This document shows positions 54,976 to 63,850 of a stretch of 64,000 nucleotides of DNA, piece by piece (position 1 is the first letter of the stretch; the number at the start of each line of letters is the position of its first letter). The DNA comes from Komagataeibacter oboediens (GTDB taxonomy: Bacteria > Pseudomonadota > Alphaproteobacteria > Acetobacterales > Acetobacteraceae). Location of the stretch: positions 310,001 through 374,000 of the forward strand of contig NZ_NKTX01000001.1 of the NCBI RefSeq assembly GCF_003207815.1, written 5' to 3'. A program made the position numbers and the translations under genes. Under the pieces are notes generated by a model that was given only the letters and a program-made list of their open reading frames with translations, searched no databases and was not told where the DNA came from.

Positions 54976-56364
54976 ATGGGCATGCGGCATGGACATGGGC
55001 GCGACCTGCTGCTGATCCGTGGCGGCATGGTGGTGACGGGGCAGGCCAGCCTGCGGGTGGATGTGCTGTGTGGCGGCGCGGACGGGATCCTGGCCGTCGG
55101 TCCCGATCTGGATATTCCCGCCGGGTGCGCGGTGGTGGATGCCGGTGGCCTGCTGGTTATGCCCGGCGGGGTGGACGCGCATACCGCCATCGGCGCGGAT
55201 GAGGCGGGATTCGCCTGCACGATGGACGCCCTGTCCGGTGGTACGACCACCATACTCGACACCATGTGCCCCGGGAATGACGGGCTGGATGCGGCGTGGC
55301 GGGCGTGGCGGCATGCGGCACGCCGGTCGCATGTCGATGTCGGGCTGCATATGGCGCTGCCGGATGCGGGCGAAGCCGTGCTGGATGGCATGGACGCGCT
55401 GGTGATGGACAGGGGCGTGAACACCTTTCATCTGTCCATGGCGGCCGGGCTGTCTGACCGCGCCATCCTGAAACTGTCCCGCCATGCCACGGATTGCGGG
55501 GCGTTGTGCCGGATTGCCGCCCAGAACGCGCAGGCCGTGGCCTATCTGCGTGCGGAACTGGATCAGGCGGGCATTACCGGCGGGGAAGCCTGCCTGCTGT
55601 CGGCCCCCCCGCAGGTCGAGGCCGAAGCGGTGGACCGTGCCATCATGCTGGCGGGCCTCGTGGGTGCGCCAGTGCATGTGGGGCCGGTTTCCACCACCGG
55701 GGCCACGGAGGGCCTTGCGCGCGCGCGCCTGCGCGGGCAGCGGGTGGAGGGGCATGTGCTGGCCCCGCATCTGGTCGTGGATGAAGCGGTCTATGATCCC
55801 GAAGGGGATAGGGCAGGCGAACCCGACCCGTATCTGACCCTGCCGCCCTTTCGTGACGTGGCCCATCGGCGTGCGCTGTGGGGGGCTGTGGCATCGGGCA
55901 ACATCGGCATGGTCGCCAGCGGGTTCCGTGCGGCGGGCATGGGGGACGACGGGCTGGTGGACGGCCTTGCGCAGCGCATGCGCGTGGTCTGGCGGCATGG
56001 CGTGCAGGCGGGCGTGCTGACGGCGGAGGAATTCGTGGCCGTCACGTCACAGGCGGCGGCGCGCGCCTTCAATATTTACCCTCGCAAGGGGGCGATCATG
56101 CCGGGCGCGGATGCGGATATCGTCCTGTGGGACGGCGGGGCGGAAGAAACGTGCCCCGCTGCCCCGTCCGCCCTGTATGCGGGGATCACGCTGGGGGGGC
56201 GTGCGGTGCAGGTCATTCGCGGCGGGGTGACGGTGTGGAAGGACAACAGGCCGTACGCCGCCGCGTGGCGCGGGTCGTATGTGCCATGCCCGGCGTTCCG
56301 TCCCGCGCTGTCGGCACGGATGCGCAGGGCGGCGCACCTGTCCACGCGTGACGGGGAACCATAG
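54976..56364 (+). CDS. Dihydropyrimidinase/hydantoinase-fold protein lacking all metal ligands (putative pseudo-enzyme)
   Basis: This 462-residue protein aligns along its length with D-hydantoinase/dihydropyrimidinase: MPGGVDAHT, DALSGGTTTILD, RGVNTFHLSMA, GALCRIAAQNA, APVHVGPVSTTG, and a very well conserved end, RAFNIYPRKGAIMPGADADIVLWD. The metal-site residues are changed: HxH reads H69-T-A71, the carboxylated Lys is H152, the next His is A181, the following His is P237 and the catalytic Asp is G316. With these gone it should bind no binuclear zinc and be inactive on hydantoins. The frame is intact and the C-terminal fold residues are kept, so it is likely a folded non-catalytic homologue, as animal CRMPs are. 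It precedes xdhA by 142 bases on the same strand. Confidence 0.82.
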   Translation: MGMRHGHGRDLLLIRGGMVVTGQASLRVDVLCGGADGILAVGPDLDIPAGCAVVDAGGLLVMPGGVDAHTAIGADEAGFACTMDALSGGTTTILDTMCPGNDGLDAAWRAWRHAARRSHVDVGLHMALPDAGEAVLDGMDALVMDRGVNTFHLSMAAGLSDRAILKLSRHATDCGALCRIAAQNAQAVAYLRAELDQAGITGGEACLLSAPPQVEAEAVDRAIMLAGLVGAPVHVGPVSTTGATEGLARARLRGQRVEGHVLAPHLVVDEAVYDPEGDRAGEPDPYLTLPPFRDVAHRRALWGAVASGNIGMVASGFRAAGMGDDGLVDGLAQRMRVVWRHGVQAGVLTAEEFVAVTSQAAARAFNIYPRKGAIMPGADADIVLWDGGAEETCPAAPSALYAGITLGGRAVQVIRGGVTVWKDNRPYAAAWRGSYVPCPAFRPALSARMRRAAHLSTRDGEP

Positions 56365-56415
56365 GATCACGACCTTTCTTGTTTTGCCGGGGTGACAAGG
56401 CGCGATCAGGTTCCA

Positions 56416-56477
56416 TATATTACGTATATCAAAACAAAAGGCTGTTCCGGCTGTCTGCCTTGAGGGGGGTGAGGCAG
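56416..56477. promoter_or_regulatory. AT-rich near-palindrome and hairpin before xdhA
   Basis: ATATATTACGTATAT (around 56416-56429) is a near-symmetrical AT-rich block in an otherwise GC-rich area and could be a promoter or LysR-type site. CTGCCT/AGGCAG (about 56457-56477) forms a small hairpin just before the xdhA binding site AGAGGGA. Function is conjectural. Confidence 0.3.
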
Positions 56478-56506
56478 TCATGTGGCCATGATCAGAGGGA
56501 ACAGAT

Positions 56507-58006
56507 TTGACGGGGATCAGACACGGTATCCGTTTCTATGTCGGAAACGAATGCCACACGTTGGCCGATGTCGCGCCAACGCGTACGCTGCTGGACTGGC
56601 TGCGCGAGGATCGCGGCCTGACCGGCACCAAGGAAGGCTGTAACGAAGGCGATTGCGGGGCGTGCACCGTTCTGGTGGTGCGGTTGGAGGGCGACCGGCT
56701 GGTCTGGCGTGCGGTCAATGCCTGCATCCAGTTCGTCTCGATGCTGGACGGCGCGCAGGTCCTGACCATCGAGGACGTACGCGCCCCCGATGGCAGCCTG
56801 CATCCGGTACAGCAGGCCATGGTGGACCAGCATGGCTCGCAGTGTGGCTTCTGCACGCCCGGCTTTGTCATGTCCATGGTGGCGGGCCGCAAGGCCGACG
56901 GACTGGCGCAGGATGAGCACGCAATTGACGACATGCTGGCGGGCAACCTGTGCCGCTGCACCGGCTACGCGCCCATCGTGCGTGCCATGCGGCAGGCCAT
57001 GGAAGCAGGGCCTGACCATTTTGATGCGCAGGCCCATGCGATTGCGGATCGCCTGCGCGCCCTTCGCGATGGCGCGACGGTGGAACTTGGCGGGCCTGCG
57101 GGCCGCCTGACCATTCCGGCGACAGGGGACGCGCTGGCGCAGACCATGGTGGCGGACCCCGATGCACGGATCGTGGCCGGCGCGACCGATGTGGGCCTGT
57201 GGGTGACCAAGGGTATGCGCGACCTGCCGCATATCGTCACCATCGGGCAGGTGCCCGACCTGCGCCGGATCGAATGCAGTGCGGACGGCGTGTACCTGGG
57301 TGCCGCCGTAACGTGGCAGGAAGCGCGTGCGGCGCTGGCGGACATCCTGCCGCAGCCGGATGCGGAGGTAATCCGCCGCATCGGGTCCGTGCAGGTGCGC
57401 AACAGCGGCACGGTATGCGGCAACATCGCCAACGGTTCGCCCATTGGTGACGGACCGCCGGTGCTGATCGCGGCGGGGGCGAAGCTGCACCTGCGCCGTG
57501 GGGATGCGCGGCGTGTTATCGCGCTGGAAGATTTCTTCATCGATTACGGCAAACAGGACCGCGCGCCGGGTGAGTTCGTGGAAGGCGTGAGCATTCCCCG
57601 TCCCACGCCGGATACCGTGGTCCGGGCATGGAAGGTTTCCAAACGGTTCGATCAGGATATTTCGGCCATTCTGGGGGCTTTTTCGCTCACGATCGCGCCT
57701 GATGGCACCATCACCAATGCCCGCGTGGCCTTTGGTGGCATGGCGGCCACACCGCGCCGCGCCAGCCGGACGGAAGCCGCACTTGAAGGCCGGAAGTGGG
57801 ACGAGACCACGCTGGCTGCTGCGCGGCAGGCCATGATGGATGATTTCGCGCCCATTACCGACATGCGGGCCAGCGACTGGTACCGCCGCACCGTCGCGGC
57901 CAATCTGCTGACCCGGCTTTACGCCGATTGCGGACCACGGGACGCACGTGCACAGACCAGCGTGCGCGCCGCGTGCGCCGCTGCGGGAGAACACGCACAT
58001 GGCTGA
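56507..58006 (+). CDS. xdhA: Xanthine dehydrogenase, small subunit (2Fe-2S and FAD domains)
   Basis: This 499-residue subunit has a plant-type [2Fe-2S] cluster (C45, C50, C53, C73) in EGCNEGDCGACTVLV. A second [2Fe-2S] cluster follows (CGFC at 113-116, CRC at 149-151), then an FAD-binding domain (IVAGATDVGLWVTKG, GNIANGSPIGDGPPVLI). It passes electrons from the molybdenum subunit to NAD or another acceptor. The start is TTG at 56507, chosen because AGAGGGA lies eight bases upstream and homology starts immediately; no ATG fits. It overlaps xdhB by eight bases. Confidence 0.95.
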   Translation: MTGIRHGIRFYVGNECHTLADVAPTRTLLDWLREDRGLTGTKEGCNEGDCGACTVLVVRLEGDRLVWRAVNACIQFVSMLDGAQVLTIEDVRAPDGSLHPVQQAMVDQHGSQCGFCTPGFVMSMVAGRKADGLAQDEHAIDDMLAGNLCRCTGYAPIVRAMRQAMEAGPDHFDAQAHAIADRLRALRDGATVELGGPAGRLTIPATGDALAQTMVADPDARIVAGATDVGLWVTKGMRDLPHIVTIGQVPDLRRIECSADGVYLGAAVTWQEARAALADILPQPDAEVIRRIGSVQVRNSGTVCGNIANGSPIGDGPPVLIAAGAKLHLRRGDARRVIALEDFFIDYGKQDRAPGEFVEGVSIPRPTPDTVVRAWKVSKRFDQDISAILGAFSLTIAPDGTITNARVAFGGMAATPRRASRTEAALEGRKWDETTLAAARQAMMDDFAPITDMRASDWYRRTVAANLLTRLYADCGPRDARAQTSVRAACAAAGEHAHG

Positions 58007-60365
58007 TGGAAACGGCTTTGCCACGACGGCCCCTGCGTCGGGGGACGGCATTGTGGCCGGTGGCGCATCACGCAGCCTGCGGCATGAAAGTGCCGCCATG
58101 CACGTGCAGGGCAGTGCCGCCTATATTGATGATCTGCCCGAACCGCGCGGCACGCTGCACCTTGTCCCGGGGCTGAGCGCGCGCGCCCATGCCCGCATCG
58201 TGTCCATGGATCTTGATGCAGTAAGGCAGGCCGAAGGCGTGGTGGGTGTCTATACCGCCGCCGATATTCCCGGCGAGAATCAGATCAGCCCCGTCGGCAA
58301 GGGGGATGAGCCCCTGCTGGCGAGCACCGAGGTCTCGTTTTATGGCCAGCCTTTATTCGTGGTCGCCGCGACCACGCGCATGGCTGCACGCCGGGCCGTG
58401 CGGCTGGCCAGAGTGGAATATGAAGACCTGCCTGCCATCCTGAACGTGGCCGAGGCCCGCGCGGCGGGTAGTCCCATGGTCTGGCGACCGATGGAAATGA
58501 AGCGTGGCGACGTGGTGGCCGGGCTGGAGCACGCGCCCCGCAGGCTGTCTGGCCGCATTACCGTGGGCGGGCAGGAACATTTCTACCTCGAAGGGCAGAT
58601 CGCCCTTGCCCGTCCGGGTGAGGAAGGGGAGATGCATGTCACCTCCTCCACCCAGCATCCGACCGAAACCCAGCACATGGTCGCCCATGTGCTGGACCGT
58701 CCCGCCAACCTGGTGACGGTGGAGGTCCGGCGCATGGGCGGCGGCTTTGGCGGCAAGGAAACGCAGGCCAATGCCTGTGCCTGCCTTTCGGCGCTGGTGG
58801 CCGACCTGACCGGGCGCGCGGCCAAGATGCGACTGGACCGTGACGACGACATGACCATGACCGGCAAGCGGCATGATTTCGTCATTGATTACGATGTCGG
58901 CTATACCGACGAGGGACATATCCTTGCGGTGGACATGGTGCTGGCGGCGCGGTGCGGGTGGTCGGCCGACCTGTCCGGCCCCGTGATCGACCGTGCGCTG
59001 TTCCATGCGGACAATGCCTATTTCTATCCCGATGTGCGCCTGCGCTCCGAACCGCTGCGCACCAATACGCAGTCCAATACCGCCTATCGCGGCTTTGGCG
59101 GCCCGCAGGGCATTGTCGCGGCCGAGCGCGTGATCGAGGAAATTGCCTTCGCCACCGGCCTTGATCCGCTGGAGGTCAGGCTGCGCAATGCCTATGGCAC
59201 GCATGACCGCAACGTCACGCCCTACAACATGGTGGTCGAGGACTCGATTACCGCAGACGTCCTGCCTGAACTGGCGCGACGCTGCCATTATGTGAAACGG
59301 CGCGAGGCCTGCCGTGCATTCAATGCCGGCAGTCCCTACCTGCGGCGCGGTATTGCGATCACGCCGGTCAAGTTCGGCATTTCCTTTACCGCCACGCATT
59401 ACAATCAGGCGGGCGCGCTGGTTCATGTCTATACCGACGGGTCGGTGCAGGTGAATCACGGCGGCACGGAAATGGGGCAGGGCCTGCATACCAAGATGGT
59501 GCAGGTCGTCATGCGTGAACTGGGGCTGGGCACGGATCAGGTGCGCATTACCGCCACCACGACGGGCAAGGTGCCCAATACGTCGGCTACCGCCGCGTCG
59601 TCCGGGGCGGACCTCAATGGCATGGCGGTGCTGGACGCGGTGCGCCGGATCAAGCGCAGGCTGGTGGAATTCGCGGCCGGCCACTGGAACGTGGCCGAGG
59701 ACGACGTCCGCTTCGCGCCCGATGGCGTGCATGTCGGGCAGAAGGTGATCGCGTTTTCGCACCTGACGCGGCAGGCCTATTTTGCACGTGTGTCCATGTC
59801 CGCCAACGGGTTTTACAAGACGCCCAAGATTTCATGGAACGGGGATACGGGGCAGGGCCGTCCCTTCTATTACTTTGCATACGGGGCGGCGTGTTCGGAG
59901 GTCGTGATCGACCTGCTGACGGGGGAGATGAAGATCGACCGCGTGGACATCCTTCATGACGCGGGGCAGTCCCTGAACCCTGTTCTGGACATCGGGCAGG
60001 TCGAAGGCGGCTTCGTGCAGGGCGCCGGATGGCTGACCTGCGAGGAACTGGTATGGGATAAGGCGGGCCGCCTGCGCACGCATGCGCCCAGCACGTACAA
60101 GATCCCGGCCTGCTCCGACCGCCCACGGGTGTTCAATGTCGAACTGCTGGAAAACGCGCCCAACCGGGAATACAGCATTTTCCGCTCCAAGGCCGTGGGG
60201 GAACCGCCATTCGTCCATGGGGTGTCGGTGCTGCAGGCGGTGTCCGATGCGCTGGCCAGTCTGGATGACTATCGCACCTGTCCCCGTCTGGACGCGCCCG
60301 CCACGCCGGAAATGATCCTGCGCGTGGCCGAACGCATGCGGCACGGCAACCCGCCCGCCGCCTGA
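57999..60365 (+). CDS. xdhB: Xanthine dehydrogenase, large molybdopterin-binding subunit
   Basis: This 788-residue subunit has the molybdopterin-binding segments GGQEHFYLEGQIAL, RRMGGGFGGKETQ and AYRGFGGPQG, then QVNHGGTEMGQGLHTKM. The catalytic Glu735 is in VGEPPFVHG. These match bacterial XdhB, which hydroxylates hypoxanthine and xanthine to urate. Given the neighbours, other N-heterocycles are possible. The ATG at 57999 has GGGAG upstream; the eight-base overlap with xdhA implies coupling. Confidence 0.95.
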   Translation: MADGNGFATTAPASGDGIVAGGASRSLRHESAAMHVQGSAAYIDDLPEPRGTLHLVPGLSARAHARIVSMDLDAVRQAEGVVGVYTAADIPGENQISPVGKGDEPLLASTEVSFYGQPLFVVAATTRMAARRAVRLARVEYEDLPAILNVAEARAAGSPMVWRPMEMKRGDVVAGLEHAPRRLSGRITVGGQEHFYLEGQIALARPGEEGEMHVTSSTQHPTETQHMVAHVLDRPANLVTVEVRRMGGGFGGKETQANACACLSALVADLTGRAAKMRLDRDDDMTMTGKRHDFVIDYDVGYTDEGHILAVDMVLAARCGWSADLSGPVIDRALFHADNAYFYPDVRLRSEPLRTNTQSNTAYRGFGGPQGIVAAERVIEEIAFATGLDPLEVRLRNAYGTHDRNVTPYNMVVEDSITADVLPELARRCHYVKRREACRAFNAGSPYLRRGIAITPVKFGISFTATHYNQAGALVHVYTDGSVQVNHGGTEMGQGLHTKMVQVVMRELGLGTDQVRITATTTGKVPNTSATAASSGADLNGMAVLDAVRRIKRRLVEFAAGHWNVAEDDVRFAPDGVHVGQKVIAFSHLTRQAYFARVSMSANGFYKTPKISWNGDTGQGRPFYYFAYGAACSEVVIDLLTGEMKIDRVDILHDAGQSLNPVLDIGQVEGGFVQGAGWLTCEELVWDKAGRLRTHAPSTYKIPACSDRPRVFNVELLENAPNREYSIFRSKAVGEPPFVHGVSVLQAVSDALASLDDYRTCPRLDAPATPEMILRVAERMRHGNPPAA

Positions 60366-60369
60366 TCAC

Positions 60370-61224
60370 ATGGGCATGCAGATGCGCGCGGATCTGGCGC
60401 GATGGCGGATGTCAGGCCAGCCCATCGCCCGGATCAGTGTATCGGACGCGCGGGGGTCCACCCCGCGTGAGGCCGGAACCTTCATGCTGGTCACCCCCAC
60501 AGAACAGTCTGGCACGATCGGTGGCGGGGATCTGGAATGGAACGCCATCCACCACGCCCGCAGGCTGCTGGAACATGGCGGCGACGCGCTGGTCCAGCGC
60601 ATAAGCCTGGGGGGTAATTCGGGCCAGTGCTGCGGCGGGGAGGTCTGGCTGAACCTTGACCTGCCCGCCCCCCACAGGCTGGACGCCATCATGGAACAGC
60701 TGGAACACCAGCGCCGGATGCAGCCGCTGCTGCTTCTGTTCGGGGCGGGGCATGTGGGCCGCGCGCTGGCGCATGTGCTGGTCCCGCTGCCGCTGCGCCT
60801 TGCATGGTGCGATTCGCGCCCGCATGAATTCGGTTCAACCATTCCCCCGGGGGTAGAGGTGCATGACGATGGCGCATGGGAACGTCTGGTCGCCAGCGCG
60901 CCCGCGGGTTCAGGCGCGCTGGTCCTGACGCAGAGCCATGCGCTGGACAGCGTTATTGTTGCATCCATCCTGGAACGGGGGGATTTTCGATATGTCGGCC
61001 TGATTGGTTCGCATACGAAGCGCCGCCGGTTCGAAGCCGGGTTCCGCCAGATCGGCCTGCCGGAAGACCGCATCGCCGCACTGGTCTGCCCGATCGGGGA
61101 CCGGGGCGTGCGTGACAAGCGGCCCGCCGTCATCGCCGCACTGGTCGCGGCAGAAATTGTTACCCGCTTCCTGCACCCCGTGCAGGCGGGCGGTCATGTA
61201 AACGGGGATGACACCAGCCCATGA
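60370..61224 (+). CDS. xdhC: XdhC, molybdenum-cofactor insertion/maturation factor
   Basis: This 284-residue protein has the XdhC/CoxI N-terminal part (GSTPREAGTFMLV, IGGGDLEWNAIHHARRLL, GGNSGQCCGGEVWL) and a Rossmann C-terminal domain (FGAGHVGRALAHVL, YVGLIGSHTKRRRF). It binds and sulphurates the molybdenum cofactor before insertion into XdhB. It begins four bases after xdhB and overlaps the LysR gene by four bases. Confidence 0.95.
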   Translation: MGMQMRADLARWRMSGQPIARISVSDARGSTPREAGTFMLVTPTEQSGTIGGGDLEWNAIHHARRLLEHGGDALVQRISLGGNSGQCCGGEVWLNLDLPAPHRLDAIMEQLEHQRRMQPLLLLFGAGHVGRALAHVLVPLPLRLAWCDSRPHEFGSTIPPGVEVHDDGAWERLVASAPAGSGALVLTQSHALDSVIVASILERGDFRYVGLIGSHTKRRRFEAGFRQIGLPEDRIAALVCPIGDRGVRDKRPAVIAALVAAEIVTRFLHPVQAGGHVNGDDTSP

Positions 61225-62177
61225 ACGATCCGCTTTCCCGTACGCCCCGCATGATGCGGCTGCACGCGCGGGGCATTTCCTATTTCAACGCCGTGCGGGA
61301 ATGCCGCTCCATCCGCGAGGCGGCGCGAAGGCTGAACGTCACGCCGTCCGCCCTGACCCGCCAGCTTGCGCAGATGGAGGCGGAAATCGGCGCCCCCCTG
61401 TTCGACCGCCTGCCCGATGGCATGGTGCTGACGGAAGTGGGCACGATCATGGCCCGGCATATCGTTACCGTCATGCAGGATGCCGCCCGGACGGAGGAAC
61501 AGATCAACGCCCTGTCCGGTCGGCATGACGGGCGGCTGCGTATCATGGCGGTGGAAGGGATTGCGGGACAGCTGCTGCCCGCCCTGCTGGAACGCATCAT
61601 TTCCGCCTATCCGGCCGTGGAACTGCATGTGGAAGTCGGTGCGCCCAAGACCATCGTCTCCGCCCTGCAGGACGGGCGGGTGGATCTGGGCATTGCGTTT
61701 TCGCTGGCGCTGTACCCCGAACTGCGGCGGGTGGCGGTGGGGCATTTCCCTGTTGGCGCGGTGGTGCGCGCGGACCATCCGCTGGCGCACCTGCGCACGG
61801 TCACGGTGGAGGAATGTACGGCCTATCGCCTGATCCTGCCTACACGCACGCTGTCGCTGTACCGTGTCATGGAACCCATGCTGCGCCCGTGGCAGGACCG
61901 GCTGAACGTGGTGTTGCAGACCGGATCGATCGAACTGACCAACCGCATGGTGCAGGCGGGCGTCGGGCTGGCGTTCCAGTCCCCGCTGGCGGTGGGCGTG
62001 CAGCCGGGACAGGACACCCTGCGCCATGTGCCGCTGCGTGATACCCGGGCGGTTACGGACCTCGGGGCCTATGTGCGGGAATCCCGCTGGCTGCCGCCGC
62101 TGCTGGAAACGGTGATTGAGGAACTGCGCCTGGAACTGCGGCGTGTGCAGGGTGTCAGCGATGAACGGGTGGTCTGA
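61221..62177 (+). CDS. LysR-family transcriptional regulator
   Basis: This 318-residue protein has the helix-turn-helix YFNAVRECRSIREAARRLNVTPSALTRQLAQMEAEIGAPLF. An effector-binding domain with two lobes follows (for example GRLRIMAVEGIAGQLLPALL, TGSIELTNRMVQAGVGLAFQ). It lies downstream in the same direction as xdhABC, overlapping xdhC (ATGA), rather than divergent as is usual. It probably controls the xdh cluster and possibly the following flavoprotein gene; the effector is unknown. Confidence 0.93.
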   Translation: MNDPLSRTPRMMRLHARGISYFNAVRECRSIREAARRLNVTPSALTRQLAQMEAEIGAPLFDRLPDGMVLTEVGTIMARHIVTVMQDAARTEEQINALSGRHDGRLRIMAVEGIAGQLLPALLERIISAYPAVELHVEVGAPKTIVSALQDGRVDLGIAFSLALYPELRRVAVGHFPVGAVVRADHPLAHLRTVTVEECTAYRLILPTRTLSLYRVMEPMLRPWQDRLNVVLQTGSIELTNRMVQAGVGLAFQSPLAVGVQPGQDTLRHVPLRDTRAVTDLGAYVRESRWLPPLLETVIEELRLELRRVQGVSDERVV

Positions 62178-62331
62178 CATCTGTTGCGTTTTGGGCAACG
62201 GAACGGTCAAATCATTATACTAGACGAAACAGGGGGAAGGCTGGTTAGATTTCCCCATCATGGTGCGGTTGGGGGAATATCCGCATGGCGTCGGGGGACG
62301 CCATGCGGGCTGCATCAACACACAGTAAAAA

Positions 62332-63807
62332 ATGAATGGGAACCCGCAGATGGATACCACAACGCAGCCGAATGCCGGGACGGCCGGCGGGCTTGCTGCA
62401 CTGGATGCGGCAGTGCGCCGGGATCTTGAGATCATCCGTTATCCCCGCAAGGAATGGGTTCCCCCCATGGAACGTGACGGCCAGCGCGTGCTGGACGTGG
62501 CCATTATCGGGGGCGGGCAGGGTGGTCTTGCCACAGCCTTCGCGCTTAAGCGCAATAACATCACCAATGTCCGCATCTTTGACCGTGCGGCCAAGGGGGG
62601 CGAAGGCCCGTGGGTGACATTCGCGCGCATGATCACGCTGCGCACGCCCAAATACGTGACCGGCCCCGACCTTGGCGTGCCGTCCCTGACCCCGCGTTCG
62701 TGGTACGAAGCGCAGTATGGCGCCGAAGCCTGGGAAAAGCTGGACAAAATTCCGCGTGGGCAGTGGCAGGCCTATCTGGACTGGTACCGCGACATCCTGA
62801 AGCTGCCGGTCGCCAATGACCATGATTTCCAGGGCGTGACATGGGAAGGTGGCCTGCTGCGCCTGACCTTCCGTCGTCCCGACGGTTCGACCCATGTGCA
62901 TTACGCGCGCAAGCTGGTGCTGGCTACCGGGATCGAAGGCTGCGGGTCGTGGCATGTGCCCGACTTCGTCCGCGATGGCCTGCCGCGTGCGCGGTATGCC
63001 CACACGTCGGAAAACATTGATTTCGCGGCGCTGAAGGGCAAGCGGATCGGTGTGCTGGGGGCTGGTGCCTCGGCGTTTGATAACGCGGCCACGGCGCTGG
63101 AAGACGGTGCGGGCAGCGTGACGCTGTGCCTGCGGCGCAAGGAAATCCCGTCCATCAACCCGTACCGGTGGATGGAAAATACCGGCTTCCTCGCCTATTA
63201 CCCCGCCCTGTCGGATGAGCTGCGCTGGGGCTTCATGCGCCGGATTTTCGAACTCAACCAGCCGCCGCCGCAGGATACGTTCTGGCGCTGCCGTCGGCAT
63301 GCGAACTTCTCCTTCCGCACGGGCTGTCCCTGGACGGGCGTGCGCATGGACGGGGATGAGATCGTGGTCGATTCGCCCACTGGTGAGATGCGGTTCGATT
63401 TCGTGATTATCGGCACGGGTTTCACAACCGACCTGTCCCGCAGGGCCGAGACGAAATCCTTCGCCCCCTCCGTCGCGCTGTGGGGTGATCGCTACACCGC
63501 ACCCGCCGGGTCGGAAAGCGCCGTGCTGGAAAGCTATCCCTATCTGGGGGAAAACTACCAGTTCCTGCCGCGCCGTGCGGATGATCCGCTGGCGCCCATG
63601 CTGGCGAACATCCATAATTTCACGTTCTCCGCCACGCCAAGCATGGGTCTGTCGGGGGCGTCCATCAGCGGCATGCGCTTTGGCGTGGAGCGTCTGGCAC
63701 ACGGGCTTGGGCGTGACCTGTACGTGGCCGATGGCAGGCAGCACCTTGAAAGTCTGCTGGCCTATGACGTGCCGGAACTGGTCAGTCTCGACCCTCCTGT
63801 TGCATGA
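62332..63807 (+). CDS. FAD/NAD(P)-binding flavoprotein monooxygenase-like protein
   Basis: This 491-residue protein has two Rossmann nucleotide sites, AIIGGGQGGLATAF (60-65 core) and GVLGAGASAFDNAA (243-247 core). Between them lies a region like the flavin-containing/class B monooxygenases (FAD/NAD(P)-binding or SidA-type proteins) with ATGIEG. A near-C-terminal IIGTGFTTDLSRR completes the FAD pattern. Such enzymes hydroxylate N- or C-atoms using NADPH and O2. The first ATG is at 62332; ATG at 62350 (MDTTTQPNAG) is an alternative. It is separate from the LysR gene by 154 bases and is next to an AtzG-like gene, which fits N-heterocycle breakdown. Confidence 0.85.
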   Translation: MNGNPQMDTTTQPNAGTAGGLAALDAAVRRDLEIIRYPRKEWVPPMERDGQRVLDVAIIGGGQGGLATAFALKRNNITNVRIFDRAAKGGEGPWVTFARMITLRTPKYVTGPDLGVPSLTPRSWYEAQYGAEAWEKLDKIPRGQWQAYLDWYRDILKLPVANDHDFQGVTWEGGLLRLTFRRPDGSTHVHYARKLVLATGIEGCGSWHVPDFVRDGLPRARYAHTSENIDFAALKGKRIGVLGAGASAFDNAATALEDGAGSVTLCLRRKEIPSINPYRWMENTGFLAYYPALSDELRWGFMRRIFELNQPPPQDTFWRCRRHANFSFRTGCPWTGVRMDGDEIVVDSPTGEMRFDFVIIGTGFTTDLSRRAETKSFAPSVALWGDRYTAPAGSESAVLESYPYLGENYQFLPRRADDPLAPMLANIHNFTFSATPSMGLSGASISGMRFGVERLAHGLGRDLYVADGRQHLESLLAYDVPELVSLDPPVA

Positions 63808-63850
63808 TGCGTCCCGGGTAGAGTTATCCATTCGGGAGAAAGTTGATCAG

